The position numbers were made by a program, and so were the translations under genes. The notes beneath the pieces are model-generated. The model saw only the letters and a program-made list of their open reading frames with translations. It was not told the origin of the DNA and did not search any database. A DNA stretch of 61,177 nt from NCBI GenBank assembly GCA_002381565.1, contig DFWZ01000017.1, forward strand, positions 14,910-76,086, in the 5' to 3' direction. This stretch comes from Gallionella sp. UBA4121. Lineage in GTDB: Bacteria > Pseudomonadota > Gammaproteobacteria > Burkholderiales > Gallionellaceae. Positions within the stretch are counted from its first letter, which is position 1, and the number at the start of each line of letters is the position of its first letter. Positions 35,492 through 43,193 of this stretch are shown piece by piece.

Positions 35492-36744
35492 TCCTTAAAT
35501 CCCATCTCGTTTTGAAATACTGTTCCGTCCAGCAATTGCACCGTCACCTTATCGCCTGTGGCCATGCCTGTGCTGTCCGCCGGCATCACCAGCAAGCCAT
35601 CGGCACGGGCCATGGACAGCAGCGCACCGCTGCTCTGTGTGCCGGTGGAGCTGGCAAGGTAACCCGCCTCATCGCTGGAGAGTTGCACGCGGATGAATTC
35701 GGTTCGTCCCGGCCGCATCTTGACCGGGTGTGCCAGACGCGCTGTCACGGTGCGGCGGTACAGGCGCGGATTGCCCATCATGCGGCGCAGTGCGGGGGCG
35801 ACGAATTCTTCGAAGCACACCATGCTCGACACAGGATTGCCCGGCAAGCCAAACACAAAAGATTCAGACGCTTTGTTAGTGCGGTGCATCACGCCGAACG
35901 CCAGCGGATGCCCAGGCTTCATCGCCACGCGCCAGAACTTCATCGAAACACCCAGCTTTTCGATCGTCGGGCGCACATAATCATGCATGCCGACCGAGGT
36001 GCCGCCGGATACCAGCAGCACATCGTACTCCAGTCCGCGCAACAGATATTGTTCTAATTCGACCGGATCATCGCGGGCAATGCCGAGCAGTACAGGTTCG
36101 ATGCCGAGCGCCTGTACCTGCGCCATCAGCGCGTAGCTGTTGGAATTGGGGATCTTGTTCGGATCGACCGGCTCATTCATCGCTTCGAGTTCGTTGCCGG
36201 TGGACAGGATCGCCACGCGCGGGCGGCGATACACCTGCATTTGCGCTGCCTTGACCGTCGCCAGCACGCCGATCACACCCGGCGTGATTTCAGTACCCGC
36301 CGGTAACACCACATCACCGCTCTGCATGTTCTCGCCTCTGACGCGCACGTCGTGACCACATTTCACTACGAGACCGATCTGCACGGTGTCAGCCGAAATT
36401 TCTTGCGTATCTTCCACCCGTATCACCGCATCCGCGCCCGGCGGCATCGGGGCGCCGGTCATGATGCGCGAACATTGTCCGGCCAGCAGGGTTACAGTCG
36501 GCATGTCACCCGCCCGGATATCCTCGACGACTTTAAATATTACAGGCGCAGCCGCCAGATCGGTGCTGCGCACGGCAAAGCCGTCCATCGCCGACACATC
36601 AAAAGGGGGCAGGTCGCGGTTGGCAAGAATATCATCGCTCAGCACGCACCCTAATGACTGCTCGAGTGCGACCATCTCGCTGCCCAGTATTGCGACCGAT
36701 TCAAAAATGATGCGCTGTGCCTCGCTGATTTTCAGGTGTTCCAT
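35488..36744 (-). CDS. moeA: Molybdopterin molybdenumtransferase
   Basis: This 418-residue enzyme inserts molybdate into adenylylated molybdopterin. Visible family marks are NRDLPPFDVSAMDGFAV near residue 41, RIMTGAPMPPGADAVI near 92, STGNELE near 180 and GLPGNPVSSMVCFEEFV near 300. AAAGGA lies 5 nt before the ATG. It heads the operon moeA-mog-modABC. The AT-rich island begins just upstream. Confidence 0.95.
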   Translation of the reverse strand: MEHLKISEAQRIIFESVAILGSEMVALEQSLGCVLSDDILANRDLPPFDVSAMDGFAVRSTDLAAAPVIFKVVEDIRAGDMPTVTLLAGQCSRIMTGAPMPPGADAVIRVEDTQEISADTVQIGLVVKCGHDVRVRGENMQSGDVVLPAGTEITPGVIGVLATVKAAQMQVYRRPRVAILSTGNELEAMNEPVDPNKIPNSNSYALMAQVQALGIEPVLLGIARDDPVELEQYLLRGLEYDVLLVSGGTSVGMHDYVRPTIEKLGVSMKFWRVAMKPGHPLAFGVMHRTNKASESFVFGLPGNPVSSMVCFEEFVAPALRRMMGNPRLYRRTVTARLAHPVKMRPGRTEFIRVQLSSDEAGYLASSTGTQSSGALLSMARADGLLVMPADSTGMATGDKVTVQLLDGTVFQNEMGFKE

Positions 36745-36773
36745 TGTTTTCCTTTAACTTGAAACTTGCACGG

Positions 36774-36779
36774 TATAAT
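36774..36779 (+). promoter_or_regulatory. Antisense-facing TATAAT between moeA and the island
   Basis: A perfect TATAAT on the plus strand is followed by a GC-rich discriminator and a short segment with CCGCT/AGCGG pairing. No gene lies downstream on that strand. The minus-strand promoter of moeA must lie in the same gap. A small RNA is possible but the -35 box is poor. Confidence 0.2.
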
Positions 36780-36873
36780 TTTCGCGGCTCCTAACCCGCT
36801 ATTCGCCAAAGGCAGCAACCGAGACTGAGCGGAAGTTGGATTTTCCAGATAGCAGTCATTCAATAAGGAGTCC

Positions 36874-38208
36874 TTAGACCACATTCTGGATACTCTTTTT
36901 ATTGTAATTTATTGCAAGGCCGTCAAGACGATCAGTTTGCATCTTGACTTCATTAAGTGTCGTATACCCTTGTTCCACTAAAGTTACCATGCTGATGATC
37001 ATCCAAGCTACCCATTGACTAAACTGGGCGACATCCAGCTCTGTTGTGTGTTGATGTGATCCCCGATGAACGGCGCGCGAGCGGAGGCTGTACAGATTTG
37101 CTATTTTTTTCTTGAGCGAACTGTACTCAGATGTAGTCACAAAATGAAAACCACCGAAGACCAGAGTGCTTGCGAGGCCGGATGAAACGGCTTGTGTGAT
37201 TTTCCCATTCTCGAATGAAAAGAATGCTTCAACACAACTCTAATATTTGACTAATTTCATCACCAATATGGAGTCACGTTGCGCATCAGAATACCAGTAG
37301 ACCGCCCTTGCGATTGCTTCCTCAAGCTCCGTCCTGCCGTTTGCCTGTTGTAAAATTGTGAACGTACTATAAATTATCCGCACCATGTCAGACTCATCTC
37401 TAAGTGCCTTATTCACGGCGAACATCTGTCCTTTGGGAGATGCATAATGAGTGGTGAGACTATGGGTTCTTTCAGGCCATGAAAACCAAACAGATCTCCC
37501 GATAGCTTCCTCTGGTGACATGATAATGCCAATTCGAAAACCGCTTGCCCCCAGTTCATACATCGAAGCGGCAGTTATGGCTAGCATCCCAACCGTCAAA
37601 GCAGCCTGATCCGAAAACTTTTGTTGCGCTACGCGTGGCGTGCCTCGTGTAGTGCCTTTCAGCCACAAATAGTTCTTGTTCAATTCAAGGAGATGCGGGA
37701 CGTTTGCGTGATCATGTTCTATCCCGGAAGCATGTAGCACATCCACCGACATGCGTATAATCGTCATTATCCCAAGAGCAAAGGAATCGACGCTGTCCAG
37801 CTCAATGCCGAATAAAGGAACGATAAAAGTGTGATCGTCGATTTCTTGAGCAACAAGCTCAGTAATAGCATGTACAACTTCATCGGCATTTTCTGGCTCT
37901 AAGCCATTTGAAAGCCATTTCTCCACGACTTTATGCCACGCCGTCCAGATATCTGAGGAATCAGCCATTCCCTCGAATAAATCAGCTTTATCAATAATAT
38001 CAATAACAGCACGAAAGTGTTCGTAACCAGAATCTGTTAGAAAAACAGTTTGGTTTCCTATCAGCTTTAGCATGCGTGAGAAGTGTTGTTTGACAGGAAT
38101 CTCTTGAAAGTCGCTAAGTGATTTTGGAACGAGCAGAGACTTGACGCTAAAAAGGCGTTTTGCTGAATTCAACAGCGTGCATCGGTCCTTATTTGAGAGC
38201 TTAGTCAT
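36874..38208 (-). pseudogene. ApeA-like HEPN-domain protein interrupted by one amber codon
   Basis: The frame runs for 322 codons (38208 to 37243), meets TAG (complement of 37240-37242), and then stays open in the same frame for 121 more codons to 36874, giving a 444-residue product if read through. The context is KLVKY-stop-SCVEAFF, where HEPN proteins of the ApeA-like type have a tryptophan (xLWxxxEAL), so the change is most simply TGG to TAG. The second part holds the Rx4H motif R376-SRAV-H381 of HEPN ribonucleases, within LYSLRSRAVHRG. ApeA proteins are anti-phage nucleases. Composition is clearly AT-richer than the flanking moe and mob genes. Inactivated, suppressor-dependent, or a base error. 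Confidence 0.72.
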
Positions 38209-38315
38209 GAATGTGTGAAAATTTGGTGTGCCAACTGAAGTTCCGCAATTGGCACCTTGCTGAATACCAAATATTCAGATTGGAGCCCAAAAAGCAGGCG
38301 TTCACTCAATTACGT

Positions 38316-38600
38316 TTACCAAGTTTTAGGCAATTTTCGACGAGTATGAAAAACCCGTAAAACGTGGAGTTCATCGCCTACAACACGGTATGGAACGACA
38401 AATGGATAGCGGTCAACAACCAGTTCGCGTGTACCTGGAACTCTGCCAGGACGCCCGGAAGATGGAAAATCGCAGAGCGCGTCAACCTTATTTTTGACGT
38501 ACACGAACATGTCTGCTGCCGCTTTCGAGTTTTCCTGGGCAATGTAATCAGCTTCGGCATCAAGATTCTTGATTGCTTTTTGCAGCCACCTAACCCGCAT
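38316..38600 (-). CDS. ParE/RelE-family toxin
   Basis: This 94-residue protein has the RelE/ParE fold: RWLQKAIKNLDAEADYIAQEN at the start, FPSSGRPGRVPGTRELVV in the middle and VLRVFHTRRKLP at the end. The last is typical of ParE-type gyrase toxins, though RelE-type mRNA cleavage cannot be excluded. The start is the ATG complementary to 38598-38600, within the 11-nt overlap with the upstream antitoxin gene. Together they form a complete type II module. Confidence 0.88.
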   Translation of the reverse strand: MRVRWLQKAIKNLDAEADYIAQENSKAAADMFVYVKNKVDALCDFPSSGRPGRVPGTRELVVDRYPFVVPYRVVGDELHVLRVFHTRRKLPKTW

Positions 38601-38829
38601 TGCGCTCCCACTTTGCGCTGATGGCATACACTTCCTCTTCGCTGGCAAAATCGCCTGCGTCGGCCTCGGAGATTGCCTGCGTAATTTCAGCAATCTGCCA
38701 GGACTCACGTTCGATATAGTCGCGGATAGCTTGCCCAGCCAAAAACGATTTTGTGCGGCCTGTGGCGGCAGCCAGAATATCAAGCTGATTGCTCAACTCG
38801 TCCGGCAAACGCATAGACATCATGCTCAT
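38590..38829 (-). CDS. Ribbon-helix-helix antitoxin
   Basis: This 79-residue protein begins SMRLPDELSNQLDILAAATGRTKSFLAGQAIRDYI, a clear ribbon-helix-helix DNA-binding domain; the C-terminal part (ITQAISEADAGDFASEEEV) would wrap the toxin. AGGAGG lies 6 nt before the ATG. It overlaps the toxin by 11 nt. A palindromic operator sits in its promoter, consistent with autoregulation. Confidence 0.9.
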   Translation of the reverse strand: MSMMSMRLPDELSNQLDILAAATGRTKSFLAGQAIRDYIERESWQIAEITQAISEADAGDFASEEEVYAISAKWERNAG

Positions 38830-38848
38830 AATGCACCTCCTGTTTTTT

Positions 38849-38876
38849 GTATTACAATGTTGTCATTGTAAATCAA
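38849..38876 (-). promoter_or_regulatory. Toxin-antitoxin promoter with embedded palindromic operator
   Basis: On the minus strand TTGATT (complement of 38871-38876), a 16-bp spacer and TAATAC (complement of 38849-38854). Between and over them lies a perfect palindrome, TTACAATG-TTGT-CATTGTAA (38852-38871). An RHH antitoxin bound there would block RNA polymerase. Confidence 0.72.
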
Positions 38877-39096
38877 AATCACGAGTGTAGCGGATTTACA
38901 TGAATCAAAGAATCGGGGAATGCTGGAGTAATTTTTTGCCTGGTAGTGCGTTCGACCAATCAAAAGCGCAACATTTCGGCTATGACAAACAGTGATACGC
39001 ACCGATGGCGCAGTCCGGCGCATGGATGATGCGAATCGCTTTAAGCTGTCGTTGGAATGGATTCGCGATACCTTATTCCAACAATTTTTCGACAAA
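38877..39096. other. Gap between HTH antitoxin and TA operon
   Basis: About 220 bp. A minus-strand frame of 89 codons covers most of it but overlaps the RHH promoter and antitoxin start, and resembles no family I know. It could be a decayed toxin for the solitary HTH antitoxin, but I cannot show that. Confidence 0.3.
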
Positions 39097-39408
39097 TCAA
39101 ATCGCTGAAAGACGTTCTACCGTATCCGGGTAGTGTTCAACCATACGAATCAAAATCGCAGCCTGAGCATTTGGGCTAGCACGGCCTTGCTCCCAATTTT
39201 CCAATGTGCGCTCGTTGGTACGCAAGCATCGGGCAAAGACTGTTCGGGACATGTGTAGTTTTTCCCGAAGGGTCATTAACTCTTCCGGGGTAATGGATGG
39301 CACAGGTTTCTTTTCGAGCACATGCTGGCGTAAGGTGATTTTCCCCTCGCGTACAGATTGCAAGGCATTGAATCCTTCTTTTAGTTCATCAAACAAGTCG
39401 CGTTTCAT
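39097..39408 (-). CDS. HTH-type antitoxin without visible toxin (NadS/HigA-like)
   Basis: This 103-residue protein has a C-terminal helix-turn-helix (LREKLHMSRTVFARCLRTNERTLENWEQGRASPNAQA) of the NadS/HigA/MqsA-like type. The start ATG lies 1 nt after the mobA stop, in TAAAATG, and its AAGGAG is made of the last mobA codons, so it is coupled to mobA. Such antitoxins normally adjoin a RelE-like toxin gene; upstream is mobA and downstream no toxin is recognisable. It marks the right edge of the AT-rich island. Confidence 0.82.
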   Translation of the reverse strand: MKRDLFDELKEGFNALQSVREGKITLRQHVLEKKPVPSITPEELMTLREKLHMSRTVFARCLRTNERTLENWEQGRASPNAQAAILIRMVEHYPDTVERLSAI

Positions 39409-39409
39409 T

Positions 39410-40015
39410 TTAGTCTCCTTGCATCCAGTTCGCATTGTCTGATACGTTTTTGGCAAGGGCCACATCCTCGGGCGTATCCAGATCGAAAAAGCTGCGCAGG
39501 TCTGCCGCTCGCATCTCGGACTCGTCGACATAACGCACTTGCAGTCGATCCAGCAGTTCGCGCAGGCTGTGGCGTCCGCTGCCAGCCAGTATTTCGCGCA
39601 AATCACCCAAGCTGCGCGTCGCATAAAACGCCGCCATGGGCTGCGGATGTCCCTCTACGACAGGCACGACCGCATCGACACCCTCGCGAAATGTTGCCAG
39701 ATGTTCGACTAGCTGCGCACTGATGAAGGGCATGTCGCACGCAACCGCAAAGACCCACGGCGTTTTGGCCTGCTCAAGACCCGCCGCCAGTCCTGCCAAT
39801 GGGCCTGCATGTGCGGGGTCGTCGATCACCTGCTGCAAATCGCAGCCATCGCGAGGTTGGCGGGTGCTGACGATCACGTCGGTAAACAAGGGTTTAACGA
39901 TGTCGGAAATCCGCTGCAACAGCGTCTGTCCGCCGAGCAACAGATTCGCCTTGTCCTGCCCCATGCGGCGCGACTCGCCACCCGCCAGTATCAGTGCCGT
40001 GCAATCTGCGATCAT
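39410..40015 (-). CDS. mobA: Molybdenum cofactor guanylyltransferase
   Basis: This 201-residue enzyme attaches GMP to molybdopterin to form MGD, needed by bis-MGD enzymes such as the formate dehydrogenase downstream. The nucleotide-binding LILAGGESRRMGQDK at 8-22 and AVACDMPF near 91 are diagnostic. It overlaps mobB by 4 nt upstream. Its stop is 1 nt from the HTH antitoxin. Confidence 0.95.
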   Translation of the reverse strand: MIADCTALILAGGESRRMGQDKANLLLGGQTLLQRISDIVKPLFTDVIVSTRQPRDGCDLQQVIDDPAHAGPLAGLAAGLEQAKTPWVFAVACDMPFISAQLVEHLATFREGVDAVVPVVEGHPQPMAAFYATRSLGDLREILAGSGRHSLRELLDRLQVRYVDESEMRAADLRSFFDLDTPEDVALAKNVSDNANWMQGD

Positions 40016-40500
40016 TTGACTTCGAGTAAAAACTGCGCGATGCCTTTGATGTCTTCCAGGCCAAAATGCGGCAGTTCAGGATAGACCTCATCCATGTCGG
40101 TAACGATGGCGATCAGGCCGTCATCAATTGCACAGCGCGGCGGCTTTTCACAGGCACGGCGCAACACCTCGATTTTGGCGCCCGGTGCATGAGAGAATCC
40201 TTCCGCCAGCACGATGTCGGCGTCCCCCATATACCGCTCTGCCAGCTGTTCCGGCTCGCGATTATCCTTTGCATCCGCCACCAGTTGCAGCGCATCCCGG
40301 GTGAGCAGCAGGCTCATTGTTGCACCCGCCTCCTTGTAGCGATAACTGTCCTTGCCCGGCGTGTCGAGTTCGACCTTGTGATGGGCGTGCTTGATGGTGG
40401 CGACCCGCAGTCCGCGTGAACTCAATTCGCGTATCAGTTTTTCAACCAGTGTGGTTTTTCCGGCGCCGGAAAAGCCGACGATGGATATTACTCTAGACAT
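40012..40500 (-). CDS. mobB: Molybdopterin-guanine dinucleotide biosynthesis protein MobB
   Basis: This 162-residue GTP-binding protein has the P-loop VGFSGAGKTTL at 8-18 and IVLAEGFSHAPGAKIEVLR in the middle. It assists MobA. The open frame extends to 40539, but the family start MSRVISIVGF is the ATG complementary to 40498-40500. Its GAGG Shine-Dalgarno lies in the left arm of an 18-bp inverted repeat, so a hairpin with the moaE end could hide it. Confidence 0.93.
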   Translation of the reverse strand: MSRVISIVGFSGAGKTTLVEKLIRELSSRGLRVATIKHAHHKVELDTPGKDSYRYKEAGATMSLLLTRDALQLVADAKDNREPEQLAERYMGDADIVLAEGFSHAPGAKIEVLRRACEKPPRCAIDDGLIAIVTDMDEVYPELPHFGLEDIKGIAQFLLEVK

Positions 40501-40642
40501 AAAAACCTCTGCACAGCGTAGCGAGCGACGGGAAGGCAAGGAGAAGGGCGGCGCGAAACCGGAATGTATAGATAATACATGAGGATTTTGAGCCGTTTTT
40601 TGACGCAGCTTTCCCGAGCGGAGTCGCTGTGCAGAGGTTTTT
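40501..40642. repeat. 18-bp inverted repeat enclosing a structured intergenic segment
   Basis: The 18-bp left arm AAAAACCTCTGCACAGCG (40501-40518) has an exact inverted copy at 40625-40642. The arms abut the mobB start codon and the moaE stop codon. Inside is a perfect 6-bp hairpin ATGTAT-AGATA-ATACAT (40564-40580), flanked by CCGGA and GAGGA. The segment recalls conserved intergenic elements I have seen in betaproteobacterial genomes, but I cannot name it. On the moa-mob transcript the arms would pair and place the mobB ribosome-binding site in a stem. Confidence 0.7.
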
Positions 40643-41068
40643 TCATGGGTGTTGGGTTACCCAGGCTTCACCTTGCGGCGTGATTTCCTTTTTCCAGATC
40701 GGCACGCGCAGCTTTAATTCGTCTATCATCCAGCGGCATGCCTCAAGTGCGGCTGCGCGATGCTCGGCGCCCGCCGCGATGAACACGATGTTGTCACCCG
40801 CCGTGACAGTGCAGATGCGGTGCACGATGCGCGCATCCAGCAGTCCGAACTTCTCAATGGCATCCGTACGCAACTGCTTCATCTCGGATACGGCCATGCT
40901 GCCATACGCATCGAAGCTGATCTTTGATACATCGCGCCCCTCGGAAAAATCCCGCGCACATCCCAGAAATGTAGCGATACCGCCGATGCGCTGCGAACTG
41001 GCCTTGAGCGCCGCAATTTCTTCATCCTGGGAAAAATCGTCCGATTGTATCCTGACGGCTTCTTTCAT
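40643..41068 (-). CDS. moaE: Molybdopterin synthase catalytic subunit
   Basis: This 141-residue protein forms the dithiolene of molybdopterin with MoaD-thiocarboxylate. Marks are GGIATFLGCARDF near 29 (binding loop), HRICTVTAGDNIVFIAAGAEHRAAALEACRWMIDELK, and the C-terminal lysine of IWKKE. It starts 1 nt after the moaD stop (TAAAATG). An inverted-repeat element follows directly. Confidence 0.96.
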   Translation of the reverse strand: MKEAVRIQSDDFSQDEEIAALKASSQRIGGIATFLGCARDFSEGRDVSKISFDAYGSMAVSEMKQLRTDAIEKFGLLDARIVHRICTVTAGDNIVFIAAGAEHRAAALEACRWMIDELKLRVPIWKKEITPQGEAWVTQHP

Positions 41069-41069
41069 T

Positions 41070-41309
41070 TTAACCTCCGGAAAACTTGGCCATGAACGTC
41101 ACTTCGCTATTGTCGGCAAGCGGCATAGCCAGATCGCGAACATGATTGCCGTCGACCGCTGCAAAACACACGATTTCGAAGGCATCGGGGTATTGTGCCG
41201 CCAATTCGTCGCGCAAGTCCTGCAGTCTCATACCGGGCAAAAATTCAACTTGCAGTGCAGCGCTGCCCACGCGTTCCACCACCGGACCGAAGAACAGCAC
41301 GTTGATCAT
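41070..41309 (-). CDS. moaD: Molybdopterin synthase sulfur carrier subunit
   Basis: This 79-residue ubiquitin-fold protein ends in GG, the site of thiocarboxylation. The family start is the ATG complementary to 41307-41309 (MINVLFFGPVVERVG), which overlaps the moaC stop as ATGA; the longer open frame upstream is inside moaC. It supplies sulfur to MoaE. Confidence 0.94.
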   Translation of the reverse strand: MINVLFFGPVVERVGSAALQVEFLPGMRLQDLRDELAAQYPDAFEIVCFAAVDGNHVRDLAMPLADNSEVTFMAKFSGG

Positions 41310-41806
41310 TTCGATATCCCCCGCTGCCATATGCCGCTCTTGCCGCCGCGTTTCTCTTCCAGTTGCACAGACCCGATGCGCATACCGCGATCGACAGCCT
41401 TGCACATGTCATAAATCGTCAGCAAGGCAACGCTGGCAGCAGTCAAGGCTTCCATCTCGACCCCTGTCTGGCCGATGCAACTGACGGTCGTGATGACTTT
41501 GATGCCGACGCAGCCTTCGTGGTCGGGTTTCAAGACCTCGGCAAATTCAACCGATACGCCGGCAAGCTGAATGGCGTGGCACATGGGAATGATGTCCGGG
41601 GTGCGCTTGGCGGCCATCACGGCGCCCACATCGGCGACCGTCAGCACATTGCCTTTGGCGATTTTCCCTGAGCGTATCAGTTCCAGCGTGGCCATCTGCA
41701 TGCGCAGCACGCCGCTCGCAATCGCTGTGCGCTGCGTTTCCGATTTGGCCGATACATCGACCATGCGGGCGCGGCCTGAGTCTGAAAAATGCGTTAATTC
41801 GTTCAT
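41306..41806 (-). CDS. moaC: Cyclic pyranopterin monophosphate synthase
   Basis: This 166-residue enzyme makes cPMP from the MoaA product. Diagnostic stretches are THFSDSGRARMVDVSAK at the start, IPMCHAIQLAGV near 72, and GVEMEALTAASVALLTIYDMCKAVDRGM near 115. It overlaps moaD by 4 nt and lies 31 nt after moaA. Confidence 0.96.
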   Translation of the reverse strand: MNELTHFSDSGRARMVDVSAKSETQRTAIASGVLRMQMATLELIRSGKIAKGNVLTVADVGAVMAAKRTPDIIPMCHAIQLAGVSVEFAEVLKPDHEGCVGIKVITTVSCIGQTGVEMEALTAASVALLTIYDMCKAVDRGMRIGSVQLEEKRGGKSGIWQRGISK

Positions 41807-41837
41807 CTGGTGTTCTGTCCCTTGAGTGTCCGGCTTT

Positions 41838-42947
41838 TCAACCGCCGATGTAAGACATCTCGATCTTTTTTCTGTCTTTGCCGGTGTCCAGATGCCGCAA
41901 TTGCGAATATCTGTCCTGCCTGTGTTCCCATCGGTCAGCGATCAAATTGGTCAGAAACTGGTCGCCCGCACCCTGCCGCAGCGGGTCGCGCAACTCCAGG
42001 CCATCCGTTGCGAACAAACAGGTATAGAGTTTTCCGTCCGTGGACAACCGGGTGCGCGTGCAATCCTGGCAAAACGCCTGGGTGACGGAAGCGATTACAC
42101 CGATTTCACCGCCGCCATCCTCATAACGCCAGCGCTGAGCGACTTCGCCTAAAGCGTTGGGGTCTGTCCGCCTGACAGGGTAGTGACTGTCAATCCGTTG
42201 CAGGATTTCCTGTGCCGTGACCACGTCATCCATGCGCCAGCCATTGGTGCTGCCCACATCCATATATTCGATAAAGCGCAGCACGATGCCGCTGTTGCGA
42301 AAGTGTTCGGCCATAGGCAGGATTTCATGGTCATTCACGCCACGCTTGACCACCATGTTGACTTTGATGGCAGTAAAGCCTGCACGTTGCGCGGCAGCGA
42401 TGCCATTCAGCACGGTCGCAACCTGTGCATCCGTGTCAGTCATGATTTTAAAGGTGGCGTCGCTCAGGCTGTCCAGGCTGACGGTCAGTCGGGACAAGCC
42501 TGCCTCCTTGAGCGCCTGCGCCTTTTGCGACAACAACAGCGCGTTGGTCGTCAGCGTGACCTCGATGGGCTTCCCCTGAGCATCAGACAGGTTGGCCAGT
42601 GCACCGACCAGTCTTTCAATGCCACGGCGCAACAGCGGTTCACCACCGGTCAGGCGAATCTTTTGTACGCCCAGGCCGATGAACAGGCGCGCCAGACGTT
42701 CAATTTCTTCGAAACTGAGCAGTTCGGCACGCGGCAGAAAAACATGGTTTTTATCAAAAATTTCGCGCGGCATGCAATAAGTACAGCGCAAGTTGCAGCG
42801 GTCGGTGACTGAAATGCGCAAATCGCGCATTGGGCGCTGCATGCTGTCTGTGACAACCCCAGTTGTGGCGCGCGGCACGGCACTGAAGTCGCTTGTGATG
42901 CGAGTCTTTGCAAAGGAAATCGGAATGAACTTGATGATTTCTGACAC
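41838..42947 (-). CDS. moaA: GTP 3',8-cyclase (radical SAM)
   Basis: This 369-residue enzyme starts molybdopterin synthesis from GTP. The SAM cluster motif is CNLRCTYC; a second cluster is held by C-terminal cysteines (FCQDCTRTRLSTDGKLYTCLF). It ends in the GG dipeptide essential in MoaA. The start is probably the GTG complementary to 42945-42947, because the segment before RDLRISVTDRCN (GVVTDSMQRPM) is conserved in betaproteobacterial MoaA, so the internal ATGs are too late. It heads the moaA-C-D-E-mobB-mobA run. Confidence 0.95.
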   Translation of the reverse strand: MSEIIKFIPISFAKTRITSDFSAVPRATTGVVTDSMQRPMRDLRISVTDRCNLRCTYCMPREIFDKNHVFLPRAELLSFEEIERLARLFIGLGVQKIRLTGGEPLLRRGIERLVGALANLSDAQGKPIEVTLTTNALLLSQKAQALKEAGLSRLTVSLDSLSDATFKIMTDTDAQVATVLNGIAAAQRAGFTAIKVNMVVKRGVNDHEILPMAEHFRNSGIVLRFIEYMDVGSTNGWRMDDVVTAQEILQRIDSHYPVRRTDPNALGEVAQRWRYEDGGGEIGVIASVTQAFCQDCTRTRLSTDGKLYTCLFATDGLELRDPLRQGAGDQFLTNLIADRWEHRQDRYSQLRHLDTGKDRKKIEMSYIGG

Positions 42948-43136
42948 AGTGGAAATTCTTTCAAGTATTAAAGGGATAAACCTGATTCATCATCAATAGC
43001 TGATATTCTACCTCACGTGCGGCGTTAAGATAAGCGGGTTAAGTGAGGGTGGCAATGATGCCGGAAAGAATCATCTGACGTTGTGTTTCATGTAAAGGAA
43101 AGCGTGCAACAATAAATGCAAAAATGCATGGCGGGA

Positions 43137-43174
43137 ATAAAAAACCGGGCGCCTAACCAAAGACAACCCGGTTT
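43137..43174 (-). terminator. Rho-independent terminator of the OFA transporter gene
   Basis: AAACCGGG (43142-43149) and CCCGGTTT (43167-43174) form a perfect 8-bp stem with a 17-nt loop. On the minus strand it is followed by a run of T. It begins 20 bp after the transporter stop and separates the fds operon from moaA. Confidence 0.8.
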
Positions 43175-43193
43175 AATGCTGCAGTCAGCGCAA

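Noticed and set aside
38826..39095. 89-codon minus-strand frame as the missing toxin of the HTH antitoxin
   Set aside because: It shows no RelE, HigB or MqsR pattern and covers the RHH operator and promoter, so a coding role is unlikely.
42948..43193. Moco riboswitch upstream of moaA
   Set aside because: The gap holds the OFA terminator and no structure I could match to the Moco RNA motif.
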